Shown here: positions 52,291 to 62,666 of the stretch, one piece after another
How positions within the stretch are numbered: the stretch's first letter is position 1
Layout: every line of letters starts with the position of its first letter
NCBI RefSeq assembly: GCF_027366395.1
Contig: NZ_CP114771.1
Span: 4,588,001-4,652,000, forward strand
Source: Endozoicomonas sp. GU-1
GTDB lineage: Bacteria > Pseudomonadota > Gammaproteobacteria > Pseudomonadales > Endozoicomonadaceae
Direction of reading: 5' to 3'
Length of the DNA: 64,000 nt
Notes under the pieces: generated by a model
Seen by the model: the letters and a program-made list of their open reading frames with translations, nothing else
Database searches by the model: none
What the model was told of the DNA's origin: nothing
Position numbers and translations under genes: made by a program

Positions 52291-55200
52291 ATGAGTACAC
52301 CACAATTTCCTACCCAGAGTCCGGCATTTCCGACACAGCCTCCAGAGGTATCAGGTTTCAATAAAATACCAGGCCTTAGCGAGGGTGGGGGTTCAAATAC
52401 GACAGCTGTAGTTTTTAATGGCAGAACTGTTGATAAGCATGATTTAAGTATTTTTTTCAAGGAAATGACGCAAGGGGGAATGAGGCAGCTCGCATTGGAT
52501 ACTTGTGCTCAGGCTGCACGTAATCATGGCGAAGGCTGGAAAAGAGATACTCTTGTTAGAGACCTTAATGCCTATGGATTGCCCGTTGACTGTGAGCGCC
52601 GTGCAGGATTAACGGATCGCAAACCCAGTGCCGTATTGAATGTTTTTCTAAAAGTTAAAGAAGAAAGCGAGAAAGCGATTGATCAGGGGGGAAGTGGCGA
52701 TAATCTGGAGGTCGCGAAAGGTTTGTGTGATCTTTTGAATGGCACAGAAGTAAGAGTGAATGGGAAAATCCACAAGCCCCATTTTGTTGACATGAAGTTC
52801 TTTGCTGGTGAAATGAACAAATATCAACAGAAACTGGATGCCGCCCGCTCTGCCATTGGTAGCCTTGGGCAAGAGAGTCAGGGAGTAAATGAGCCAGGCT
52901 TGCCACCTGCTGAAAATCCGGCGTTTACCATGGAGGGGAAACCATTGTTACCTTCTGGGAATGCTCCGACAATGACACCCTCAGCGCCACCGAACTACGA
53001 TGCAGTTCAAGCTGAAAAGAGGTTAGCGGAGTTGAACACTCAAATTGTTTTTTTACAGCAGGGAGTAACGCAGGATTTTCAAAGTCAACAATTCCAGTAC
53101 CAATTAAGTTTGGTTCAAACAGACATAGCGCGACTTGGTATTAACTTGCCGTTGAATCTACAGGAACAATTCAATCAGGCTAAAGCCAATCTTGCTGGCC
53201 TCCAGCAACAACAGTTAGCCATGCAAGAGGGTGTCAGGATCATTGAGTTCCATGGCCAGATAGATGGGCTGAAACAGACGTTGGCACAGAATGAGCCAAA
53301 ATCAGACAATAAAACTGAAATAAAGGCGCTGGAACGGAAAGTTAAAGCGTTGGATGATCAGATTGGCAAGCTCAGTTCTCCAGAGTCCGGACGCCATAAG
53401 GAAGAACTCAAGGAGCAATTGAGCGAATTAAATATCAGTATCCGTCAGTGGTCTTCAGTGGTTACTGCTACCGAAATCCTGGCAGGCCTGAAAAGTGACC
53501 TTGAGGGTTTTCAGTATCAACAATTACCAGCGGAAGTTAGTTCTTTTTCTGCCAAATGTGACTCACTTGATGCAATTGTCAGAAAGATGCCTTCTGGAGA
53601 TCAGCGAAATCAATTGATTAAGGAGTCCAGTATTCTAAAACAAAGTTTTTCTGAAATTCAGAAAAACGTCCAACAAAATCATTTAATCGCTCAGCTTGAG
53701 AGAGCTGAAAATATCATAACAGTGATGGAATTTGACGTTAGCGGTAGTCCTAAGTCGCATCACGTTGAACAGGCCAAAGCAGCATTGCTGGTTGTTGAGT
53801 CACTCTCTCTGAAAGAGGGTACGGATAATTGTTTTGCCAGGCTGAGTAATTTGAGGGAGAGGTTGAGTAAATTTGAAGACTCCGTAGCTGCTGCGCCGGC
53901 AGCCGCTGCATCGGCAGCCGCTGCATCGGCAGCCGCTGCAAAAATGCAACCTTCTGCCCGGGGGGATGCTGAGAAGGTGATTGCGCACATTGAGAAATTA
54001 ATTAGCGAGGCTGAAGTCCGGTTAAGCGGTCAAGAAAAAAATCGTGAAGCCGTTAATGGAATTCCTCTTAATCAAACTCACATGGATGAAGTTCAGGCGA
54101 ATCTGCATCAGATCAGTGAAAAAATAATTCAAGAGTTGACTGGGAGGGATCTTCGTGATGAACGTGAACGATTGCAAAGTATGTGTTCGTCTTTGCTCAG
54201 CAGACTGGATAAGCTTCAGGGAGGAGGGGCAAGCAGCGGTCAACCCACTGCTGCCAGCGCTCAGACTGTAAGTGGTAATCAGGATCACCCCGAAGTAGAT
54301 AACATCAGTAAAGTGCTGGATGTTGCAGAAGCACCAATTGAAGCTTTAACCAGTAACCCGAATTCCTCTGCTAAAGATGAACTTATTACCACGGCGAGAA
54401 GTAATCTGGAAAAAGCAACACAGATGATTGGCAGGCTCACTGATGACGCACTCAGACCTTTTCGGTCAGGTTTGTCAACCAGACTTGGCCATTTGAATAG
54501 ACGGTTAAGTCTCATTGAATCAGGTGGGGGCCAGGGGCAGGTGACTCCAGCTGAGCCGCAACCGGAGGTTTTGCTGCAAAAAGGGGTCGCTGCGTTTAAA
54601 AAGAGATGGATGAATTCGGCAAGAAGGGAACCGTTTCAAACGAGGGGTTTGCAGCGGCAACAGCCAATATGTCCGCACTGTTAGGCCAATTTGCTGCATC
54701 ACAGGCCAGAGTGCCGGGCAGCCAAAACGTCCTCCAGCCACCAGTTGCACATACTCCGGTCAGGCAAAGTACTCTTCTGCATGCAGGGCCTGTGATGACC
54801 AGACCTGTTCGTGCCAATGGCGATAGCCTGGCGTCATTTGCCAATGCGTTGAACTTCACCAACACGATCATATCTCATAACAGTTACTCTACCGCCGGTG
54901 TGGGCATCAAGCCTTCATCTGAGAAGATCAAATCCCTTGTCACCAGTACAGATATTCCTTTTAAATCTCTGCCTTTCGATGTCCAGGAAAGAATGATGGA
55001 AGCTTATAATTGCGGCAATCACTGCCCGACAAAGATCAAGCTGGTGCAGGTGTACGCCTTTGCTCCTGACCAGAGCGATTTTAACGGTGCCAGCTTTCAG
55101 GTAAGACTTGATAGCATCTTGCCTGAGGGCCATCGTCAAATTTACCTGCGTAGCCCTCGTGCACGATACTACAGCCCTCTGGGGGCAAATCTCCGGATGC

Positions 55201-55793
55201 CTGAGGGCTTAAAGCAAGGGAATCCCTTTTATGAGGCACGCTGGTCTTTAAATGAAAATCTGGACAGACAAAATACAGTCAGTTTCGCCCATGGTTCAGG
55301 AGGGGATAGCCATAGCAACCTGGAAAATATTGGTTTTACCCTGGTCGCACCAGTGCTCAAAGCTCTGGGTGCGAGCACTGAAGAAGCGACATCCGCAGAA
55401 GCCGGTTTTGGTATCCCCTTCGGGATTGATTTGAGGAGGCAGTCGGAAGCCGTGCTGAATATGTTGCAGCAGGACGGAACGCGGCGTTATTTTGAGGTGC
55501 CAGATGTCACTGATAGTGTGGTGCCTGATGGTGGTGCGCTGGATTCTGACGTCGTATCAGATTCAGAGTCTTTGGGCACCAGTGGAATAAATCCGCTGGC
55601 CCTTCATACAGAGAGCAAACATGGAACTTCCTCACGAAGATTGACCAGCCAGATATATGCAAGAGAGGTGGGTATCTTATGGGTGAAAACGGTCACAGAT
55701 TTACCAGAGGTAAATAGCCAGAGTGGTTTGATTGACTGGGTGGAGAGTAATAAACCTGAGCCTAAAAACCTGCGTCTCCCTCAATTGCTGTAG
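52291..55793 (+). pseudogene. Very large coiled-coil protein, split by a one-base shift in an A run
   Basis: The first frame (52291-54684, 797 codons) and the second (54606-55793, 395 codons) meet at TTTAAAAAGAG near 54596-54605. One extra A gives AAFKKEMDEFGKKGTVSNEG and a single protein of about 1167 residues. The proline/glutamine N-terminus (MSTPQFPTQSPAFPTQPP) has no signal peptide. A globular domain follows (about 45-190), then a long coiled coil (about 240-610) with an alanine block at 53890-53940 made of a 15-bp repeat. The C-terminal 380 residues form another globular part (FKSLPFDVQERMMEAYN, SFAHGSGGDSHSN). No family recognised. Size, coiled coil and Q/P-rich start fit a secreted effector; that is inference. 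Confidence 0.6.
53893..53940 (+). repeat. 15-bp in-frame tandem repeat coding for alanine/serine
   Basis: GCAGCCGCTGCATCG recurs three times, giving AAAAS blocks inside the coiled-coil gene. Such a run is prone to slippage and forms a flexible linker. Confidence 0.85.
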
Positions 55794-56380
55794 TACGTCT
55801 GATGTGCATGGGTGCAGGAGCCGTTGTGGTGTAGAGCATTCTATTCTCGGTCAGTCTCCTGGATTTGAGTGAACTTAGCTGTTCAATCAATTTCTCTCTA
55901 CCTCTCAGATGAGGTAGAGAGAAACTTCCCCATTCGATCCACGGACCCCGGGGAGTTGAATGTATCTCTCTGTTCAGTATTTTTCCCGCAACTAATGAGT
56001 TGTCTGGAAATAACTTCCCTATTTTCATTGCCTGACTCGGTTCGGACTGAGTGCTGAGCTTGTCGAACTATCGAAGTTCGGTGGCACGACCCTTCGATAC
56101 TTCGACAAGCTCAGCACTCAGGGTGAACGGAAATCGGGAACATATTAAAAGACAATTCCTAAGCTGTTACCAAACCTGGGTATCACCCAAATTGGTGGAG
56201 ATATTAGCGTCAAGCATTAATGAAGCAGATCCTCAGAGAAACCGCTATTTTCTGTTGAGGAAATGCTACGCAGGACGTTTAATAGAAGTATTATGCAGGA
56301 CAGTGGCTGTATTCATCGTAAAAGATCCTTGTTAGCACTTTTTACGTATAACCACTTATGTATAAGAAATTTAAAGAATT
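55794..56380. repeat. Repeat-rich intergenic region with three palindromic elements
   Basis: 587 bases without a gene. A copy of the TATTCTCGGTCAG...CCTGGA repeat lies at 55836-55862. A perfect 14-bp hairpin TTTCTCTCTACCTC/GAGGTAGAGAGAAA spans 55891-55924. A long palindrome spans 56047-56121: CTGAGTGCTGAGCTTGTCGA...CGAAG with its complement, one mismatch in 30. The last is a common type of interspersed bacterial palindrome. Confidence 0.75.
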
Positions 56381-56968
56381 ATGGCACATCTTTGGCTTGT
56401 TGAAACCTCTATGGAATTCAAACCTGATCAGGTAGCGCAAAAGCAGGACTTCAGGCACGCTCTTGTTGATCTGGCGAAAAGTCGCGATAAACAGCTGTTT
56501 ATGCAGATTTACGACTACTTCGCCCCGCGGCTGAAAAGCTTTCTGGTCAGGAAAGGGGCGAATGAAGAACTGGCTGAAGAACTGGTTCAGGAAACTCTGT
56601 TATCGGTATGGCGCAAGACTTCCAGCTATGATCCGGCAAAAGCAACAGCGTCCACATGGATTTTTCGTATCGCGAGAAATCTATGGATTGATCGGCTTCG
56701 TAAAGAGAAGCCTGACATGCTCTCCCCGCTGAACAGTTATCCCGAGGCAGGTTACACACCCAGCATGGCGGCCTGTGATTCAGGGCGATTAAAAGATGCT
56801 CTGGGTGCCCTGCCTCAGCAACAGGCTCAATTGGTTTATAAAGTGTATTACGAAGGAAAATCCCATCGAGAAATCGCCGAAGATATGGACATGCCCATTG
56901 GCAGTGTCAAGTCTGGCCTCAGGCTCGCATTTGATAAATTACGGGTTCGCATTGGAGGTGGGTCATGA
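56381..56968 (+). CDS. rpoE: ECF-family RNA polymerase sigma factor (ChrR-partner type)
   Basis: 195 residues; ATG 56411 is an alternative start (neither has a clear ribosome site). Region 2 is seen in ELAEELVQETLLSVWRKTSSY and STWIFRIARNLWIDRLRKE. Region 4 is seen in LPQQQAQLVYKVYYEGKSHR and EIAEDMDMPIGSVKSGLRLA. It overlaps chrR by 4 bases, which defines the ECF11 RpoE-ChrR class that responds to singlet oxygen and organic peroxides. Its likely target, the FAD oxidoreductase-cfa operon, is 7 kb upstream. AGATCC...CGTATAAC at about 56317-56352 could be an autoregulated promoter but is unproven. Confidence 0.9.
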   Translation: MAHLWLVETSMEFKPDQVAQKQDFRHALVDLAKSRDKQLFMQIYDYFAPRLKSFLVRKGANEELAEELVQETLLSVWRKTSSYDPAKATASTWIFRIARNLWIDRLRKEKPDMLSPLNSYPEAGYTPSMAACDSGRLKDALGALPQQQAQLVYKVYYEGKSHREIAEDMDMPIGSVKSGLRLAFDKLRVRIGGGS

Positions 56969-57621
56969 ACTGCAATCACCACCCCGATGACAGTACCCTG
57001 CTCAGCTACGGTGCCTGCAGCCTGCCGGACGCACTGTCCATGGTCGTTGCTTGTCATCTGGCGGTTTGTGACCACTGTCATGACAAGGTTGCAGACGCTG
57101 AGCTGATCGGCCTTGGGCTGATGGAGCAGGAACCGGTGGAATCCATATCCAAAAGCTCCCGGGATTCGATGCTGGCCATGTTGGATGAACCGGTCGACGA
57201 GGCATATTTTGAGACCCGGACAACACCAGACGATCAACCTGACGGCGATATTCCGGCTCCTCTGCGTCCAATGATTGGCCAATGGTTCAGTGATCTCCAC
57301 TGGCGTACCATGGCTCCGGGCATGAAGCAGTTTGTTCTGCCAGCTTCTCAGGGCAAATTGCGACTGCTGAAAATTTCCCCGGGCACCTTTATGCCGTCCC
57401 ACGGCCACAGTGGCTCTGAACTCACCCTGGTCCTTAAGGGCTCCTACAGCGATGAACTGGGTCGGTTCTCTGTGGGCGATGTGGCGGATGTTGACCCGGA
57501 TATCACCCATCAGCCGGTTGCTGATACCCACGAAGGCTGTATCTGCCTGATTGCAACGGACGGCCCTCTCCGCTTCAAAGGTCTGGTTCCACGGCTGTTG
57601 CAGCCATTTTTTCAGCTATAA
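56965..57621 (+). CDS. chrR: ChrR-family zinc anti-sigma factor
   Basis: 218 residues. N-terminal anti-sigma domain has the zinc ligands: HHPDDSTLLSYG, then CHLAVCDHCHDK with the HxxxCxxC arrangement (about 31-39). The C-terminal cupin (about 105-200) carries GTFMPSHGHSGSELTLVLKG with HxH...E, and ITHQPVADTHEGC. ChrR holds its ECF sigma inactive until singlet oxygen or peroxide triggers release. Coupled to the sigma gene by overlap. Confidence 0.93.
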   Translation: MNCNHHPDDSTLLSYGACSLPDALSMVVACHLAVCDHCHDKVADAELIGLGLMEQEPVESISKSSRDSMLAMLDEPVDEAYFETRTTPDDQPDGDIPAPLRPMIGQWFSDLHWRTMAPGMKQFVLPASQGKLRLLKISPGTFMPSHGHSGSELTLVLKGSYSDELGRFSVGDVADVDPDITHQPVADTHEGCICLIATDGPLRFKGLVPRLLQPFFQL

Positions 57622-57727
57622 ATGCTGCAAGTCAGGTCTTTAGCAAGATTTTTTACTATTGACCTGAACTTTTATCTCGATGAACCTGTCAAAAAGTCAT
57701 TCAGTGTAATTCCAGAGAGATTGTTTC

Positions 57728-59854
57728 ATGACGCTTACTGCCCTCGTCGTAGTTGCTCTAGCTTCACTGCTGTCGTTTGCAATGGCGTGGTTCGTCTGCC
57801 GACAGACCCAGCACAGCCTTCGATTGCAAATGGAACGGGAGGTGGATGCCCAGCATCTGCAGATTGCCCAGCTGACAGACCAGAAAGCCGATCTGCAGGA
57901 CGAGCTGACGGAACAGAGCGTGGTCATGCAGGAACAGCTGGACGCTGGCAAAGCCCTTCTGCACCAGGAGACGTCACGTCTCAACGAGCTGGCCCATCAG
58001 CATCAGGTGAAGGTCGGGCGACTGGAGGCCATGCTGATTTCAGAGCGCAAGCGTGAAGCAGAAAAAAACAGGGATCTTCAGGATCGGGTAAAAGAACTGG
58101 CTGCTGAGCGCTCTGGCCGGAGCCAGGCTGAGCAGCGGGTAAAGGAACTGGAAACCCGCCTTGAAGAACAACAGGCGCAGAATCAGAAAGCCCTGATGCA
58201 GCTTCAGGAAAACAAGGAAGCCCTCAAGCAGGAGTTCAAACACCTGGCCCACGAAATCTTTGAAGCCAGGGGAAAAGTGCTCTCTGATCAGCACCATGAG
58301 CAGCTGCATTCACTGCTGGCACCGTTCAGGGAGCAGCTGGGTGAATTCCGTAACAAGGTTGAACAGGCTCACCGGGAAGACAGTGCCAGCCGGGCGGCCT
58401 TGAAACAGCAGCTGGAAACCATGCATCAGCTCAACCGCAAGATGACCGACGATGCCGAGAACCTGGCAAAGGCGCTTAAGGGTGACAAGAAACTCCAGGG
58501 CAACTGGGGTGAAATGCAGGTTGAGACCATTCTTGACAGCAGTGGCCTGATCAAGGGGCAGGAATACCAGCGGGAACCCAACTTCAGGGATGAAGAAGGC
58601 CAGAACAAGCGGCCTGACTTTATTGTTCACCTGCCTGAAGGCAAACATCTGATTATCGACTCCAAGGTGTCGCTGGTGGACTACATGGCGTATGTCAACG
58701 CTGAGACCGATGCTGACCGTGATGCTGCCATGGCCCGCCATATCCAGAGCATCCGCAACCATATCAACAGCCTTAACCAGAAAGACTACCCGAGCCTGCC
58801 GGAAATAAAGGCCCCTGATTTTGTCTTTATGTTCATGCCGGTAGAGCCGGCATTTATTTCGGCATTCCAGTATGACCAGAAGTTGTTTAATGATGCCTTT
58901 GAGAAACGCATCGTGGTTGTCACACCCACTACCCTGCTGGCCACCCTGCGCACCGTTGCCAACCTGTGGACCATTGAGCGGCAAAATGCCAACACCCGCA
59001 AGCTGGCTGATAAAGGCCGCCAGGTGTACGACAAACTTCGTGTTTTTGTTGAGAAGATGGAAAAGCTGGATATCCAGTTGGGAAATGCCCGCACCACTTA
59101 CGACGATGCCATGGGCACACTGAAGCACGGTCGTGGAAACCTGATTGCCCAGGCGGATCAGTTTCTGGCTCTGGGGGTTCGGGTCAAGAAAGAATTACCC
59201 ACCAAAACTCTGGAAACAGCCGACCTGGAGCCACTGGAAGCAGAAGAGTTATTGGCACTTGAGGCGGAGGCACCGCCAGCCGTTGCGTCGGTTGATGACA
59301 TGACTGCCCCTCAGGAGGCTGAGCCCTCTGTGCAAGAGTCTGCATCTGAGACCGCAGAGGCCTCTTCTTCCGCCGACACCACTGAACAGCCGGGCACGGC
59401 AGAAGCCGTCAAGGAAGAGCCGGTAATCCCGCCCATTGTGGATAACCCGGTCTCAGATGACGCGGAACGTTATCCACAGGCCGAAACGGATGCAGCTGCT
59501 GACCGGACTCCTGACAATACAGAACAGCCTGATGCCCATCATCACAACCATAGCTCACCGGATCTGGCTTCACTGGAGGCAAGGCCCGGTCCGGCATTTG
59601 CCCAGGCCACTGACAGCCTGCACCAGACTTATTTTCCCACTGAAGACTCCAGCGTTGCGGATGAAGATGAACTCCCGACTACGCCGGACTTTTCTGTGCT
59701 GGAGTCCAAGCTTTCAGAACTGGGCATTGACATGTCTTCGCCTGAAGGGGAGCTACCATCTCTTGAAGCTGAACTGGCGAGGCTGGAGCAGGAGAATCCT
59801 GATTATTCCTGGCCAGACTATGAGCAGCAGTTCCGGTCAGAAGATACGCCATAG
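57728..59854 (+). CDS. rmuC: DNA recombination protein RmuC
   Basis: 708 residues. An N-terminal membrane anchor (LTALVVVALASLLSFAMAWFV) is followed by a long coiled coil (about 30-190) and the RmuC domain with GNWGEMQVETILDSSGL, RPDFIVHLPEGKHLIIDSKVS (PD-(D/E)XK-like) and FIVVVTPTTL-type RIVVVTPTTLLATLR. RmuC limits inversions at short repeats. After about residue 500 there is an unusual 200-residue acidic, E/A/P-rich tail that most RmuC proteins lack. Confidence 0.94.
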   Translation: MTLTALVVVALASLLSFAMAWFVCRQTQHSLRLQMEREVDAQHLQIAQLTDQKADLQDELTEQSVVMQEQLDAGKALLHQETSRLNELAHQHQVKVGRLEAMLISERKREAEKNRDLQDRVKELAAERSGRSQAEQRVKELETRLEEQQAQNQKALMQLQENKEALKQEFKHLAHEIFEARGKVLSDQHHEQLHSLLAPFREQLGEFRNKVEQAHREDSASRAALKQQLETMHQLNRKMTDDAENLAKALKGDKKLQGNWGEMQVETILDSSGLIKGQEYQREPNFRDEEGQNKRPDFIVHLPEGKHLIIDSKVSLVDYMAYVNAETDADRDAAMARHIQSIRNHINSLNQKDYPSLPEIKAPDFVFMFMPVEPAFISAFQYDQKLFNDAFEKRIVVVTPTTLLATLRTVANLWTIERQNANTRKLADKGRQVYDKLRVFVEKMEKLDIQLGNARTTYDDAMGTLKHGRGNLIAQADQFLALGVRVKKELPTKTLETADLEPLEAEELLALEAEAPPAVASVDDMTAPQEAEPSVQESASETAEASSSADTTEQPGTAEAVKEEPVIPPIVDNPVSDDAERYPQAETDAAADRTPDNTEQPDAHHHNHSSPDLASLEARPGPAFAQATDSLHQTYFPTEDSSVADEDELPTTPDFSVLESKLSELGIDMSSPEGELPSLEAELARLEQENPDYSWPDYEQQFRSEDTP

Positions 59855-59921
59855 ATTGCGTATTTCTCCCCACATTGCCGCAGTTGAAATTTCAGTCAGC
59901 TGGTGGCCTGCTGGTACTACA

Positions 59922-61682
59922 TTCAACCGCCTTTCACCACCCCAATCAGGAATATACCGACTCATATAAAATGCCTAAAACTTGAATGATCGTCCATTGT
60001 CTTTCCTTCAAACCGACCACACGTTGTTCCTGATTATTGACCGTTAATACACTAACCCCTTGAAAACAGAAAAACACCCATCTCGCCGTTGGATTCTGGC
60101 AGGGCTTTTTTTTCTGGTTTAAGAATACACGGCTCTGCTTCTTCAATTCATACCTTATTCTGTGTTGGATAGCAGCATAGACCATCAGACACAGTGTCAT
60201 CACCATTAACAGGGCCTCAATTCGTTCCGCTTTCTTCAGGTAGAGTGAGGAAACCAGAAAGTCCGGGCTCTTCAGGAATCGAAAGCCACCTTCAACCTTC
60301 TGTTGTGACTTGTAGGTAGACAACAGCTCAGCGGCATTTATGCCCTTGTGGGTATTCAAACCCTTTTGGTCCAAATCATTGGTGCCCAAGATAAAGCAAC
60401 CCAGTGAGGCCAGCGAATTCTCTCTTTCTCGCAGGAAACAAAGCATGTGCTCTGTACAAAATATTCGAAGTGATCAGGCTTACTATCTGACGATGGACGC
60501 CCTTTGCCCGGATAGCAGGGTTTACAGATAACCTCAGGTTCCGTTTCACTTTGACAGAGTTTCGATTGTTTCTGCCACAAGGCAAAAGCCTCCAATGCAT
60601 CGTCCCGGCACAGAAAAGCCTTTTTACCCAACTTTTCCAGATCGCGGGCTTCTTTCAGTGACTGTTTCTGCATCTTTCTGGTTAGCGTTTTCTGTTCACT
60701 GAGCCTTCGCTTTTTATTGAGAAACAAGAACCATCGTTGTCGAACATCACCATAACAGGCAGGTACTTCAGTAAAAGAATAATCCTCATAGCCTTCAACA
60801 GGCTCCAGTGCCATCGCAGGCGCTTTGCCGACCAGCTCCTTGGCATCCTTGATATTCAGCGGCACCCGGGAGATAAACAGCTGTTTTTGCTTATCAAGCA
60901 ACTGGAGGGTTTCAGCAACGTACATGGCTGCATCTGCGACCAGATAACGGTTATTCAAAGCTGCCTTAAAACACGACAAATGATTTTTGATAATTTCCTG
61001 AAAGCAAGTTTTGTCGTTTACATTACCACTCGCAGGTGCCATAAACACAGGGATACCCGCCTCATTTTCGGTGATTAACTGCAAGACAACCTGATTCAGG
61101 TCAGGCCGGTGATCACGGCTATAGCCGCGGCAGATATGGATGCAGTTCAAGTCATCAGGGTTTTCATTACTGTTATAGACACCGTCTGTATGAAGGCTGG
61201 TGCCGTCCAGGTTTAATGCCTTGCAGGGCAGCTTTAGATGGTTGACGACCTTAATGGCAAGATTCAGGTATAAGTCACTGACGCCAACTTCATAAAGACT
61301 GTCGAGAGCCCGGCCAAGTATTTTGTCGTTTAAGTGTTCTGCCTGGATGCCTTCCCCAATGAGGCGATCAATCGGCTTGTCCTCAAAAAACTCAGGGACC
61401 AGATAGAGGGTCTGCCCTGTAAAGCCCAGCCCATTGATGATCATTGCGACCACAGCCTGTCCAATGGTGACATTGCGTGCATCAGAGTCATTGGTTATGC
61501 GTGCATCGAAATATTCGGCTATCTTTAGCTCCCGGCACATGGCGGCAACCAGGCCAAGGTGATTAAGGTTCTTAGACTGGTATTGAACTGGCGGCATATC
61601 GGTGCTCCTGAAGATCTGATCAGTCCTTTGACATCAGGTTTCAGGAAAATATCAATCGGGGTGGTGAAAGGCAGATTCAACA
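59922..61682. mobile_element. IS1634/IS4-like insertion sequence with frameshifted transposase
   Basis: The flanks carry inverted repeats: left (59922-59947) TTCAACCGCCTTTCACCACC; right (61652-61680), reverse-complemented, TTGAATCTGCCTTTCACCACC. Both then continue CCATT-like. No clear target duplication was found, so the outermost bases are approximate. The element lies between rmuC and the LysR gene and ends about 20 bases from the LysR stop. Confidence 0.75.
59946..61597 (-). pseudogene. IS1634/IS4-like transposase, broken by a frameshift
   Basis: Two frames make one transposase: the first (61597-60356) starts PPVQYQSKNLNHLGLVAAMC and carries the DDE core (LNLDGTSLHTDGVYN, NRYLVADAAMY). 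The second (60446-59946) supplies the C-terminus LASLGCFILGTNDLDQKG and KSQQKVEGGFRFLKSPDF with the catalytic glutamate. They meet near 60420-60446 around GCTTTGTTTCCTGCG; one extra T would join them. As written it is inactive. Confidence 0.88.
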
Positions 61683-61701
61683 ATCTCCTGCCATTCCCGA
61701 A

Positions 61702-62574
61702 TCACAGTTGGTTCGGGAATAGCGCATTCAGAATAAACCGGTAGCGGCTTGCCAAGAGGCGATGCCGCTTATGAGCCAGGTAAATGGTTTCATAGACGGC
61801 AGTGGTCATGTTCAGGATGCTGATCGCCTGTTGCTGATGAAAAGCCTCCACCATGGACTCTGGCAAAACGGTAAAGCCATTACCGGCTGCGACTGGCTCG
61901 AGAATCAGGTTGATCTGATTAACCGCCCCTTTTACCGGCAACTCAGAAAGATGCCGGAATTGAGCATAGTTTGATCTAAGCACCGAGGAGATATGATGGC
62001 TGGCATCGGGGTGCATAATGACACCCAGTTGGCATAGTTCACGATAGCCAGCATGACGAAAATGAGCGGGCACTACCAGCAGCAGTCGCTCCTGGTCGAT
62101 AGGGCAGGTAATCAGTTCCGGTTCATCACTCTGATGGGTAATCAGGCCAATATCTATGGTATTGCTCAGCAGATCTGACGAGATCCTGTGGTTTGGAGCC
62201 ACCTCATACTGCATCAGCAGTTGTGGATATTGCTGCTGCAGGGCACATAGCTGAGGGTAAAGCCTCATGGCCAGCGCTCCCGGACTGCTGAGCCGGCAGA
62301 TCCCTTCATAAGGGTTGTCCTCTTTCAGGGACTCTTTCAACTGTTCTTCGCTGGCGACCAGATTCCTGGCAAAACGAAGTACCTTTTCTCCTTCGGGTGT
62401 CAGTTCAAAGCCTTTTTCATTGCGGTTAATCAACGTGGCCTGGTAATACGCTTCCAGTTTGCGGATATGCTGGCTGACGCCCGGCTGCGTCATGTGCAGC
62501 AAGCCGGCGGTACGAGTGAAATGTTTCTGCTCAACCAGGGTAATAAAGGTCTTTAGCCAGAGGGGATTTACCAT
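61702..62574 (-). CDS. LysR-family transcriptional regulator
   Basis: 290 residues. N-terminal winged HTH: LKTFITLVEQKHFTRTAGLL followed by HMTQPGVSQHIRKLEAYYQ. A periplasmic-binding-fold effector domain follows (about 90-288). The next gene upstream is the divergent VOC protein, a common target arrangement, with 92 bases between the starts. Effector unknown. Confidence 0.95.
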   Translation of the reverse strand: MVNPLWLKTFITLVEQKHFTRTAGLLHMTQPGVSQHIRKLEAYYQATLINRNEKGFELTPEGEKVLRFARNLVASEEQLKESLKEDNPYEGICRLSSPGALAMRLYPQLCALQQQYPQLLMQYEVAPNHRISSDLLSNTIDIGLITHQSDEPELITCPIDQERLLLVVPAHFRHAGYRELCQLGVIMHPDASHHISSVLRSNYAQFRHLSELPVKGAVNQINLILEPVAAGNGFTVLPESMVEAFHQQQAISILNMTTAVYETIYLAHKRHRLLASRYRFILNALFPNQL

Positions 62575-62666
62575 AACGGAAGGTTATCAATAGGATCAAA
62601 AATGATAATTTTTTGTTGTCGGAGCTAGCTTCTAAAATGATGCCATTGCTGTTGAGGTAGAAGACA

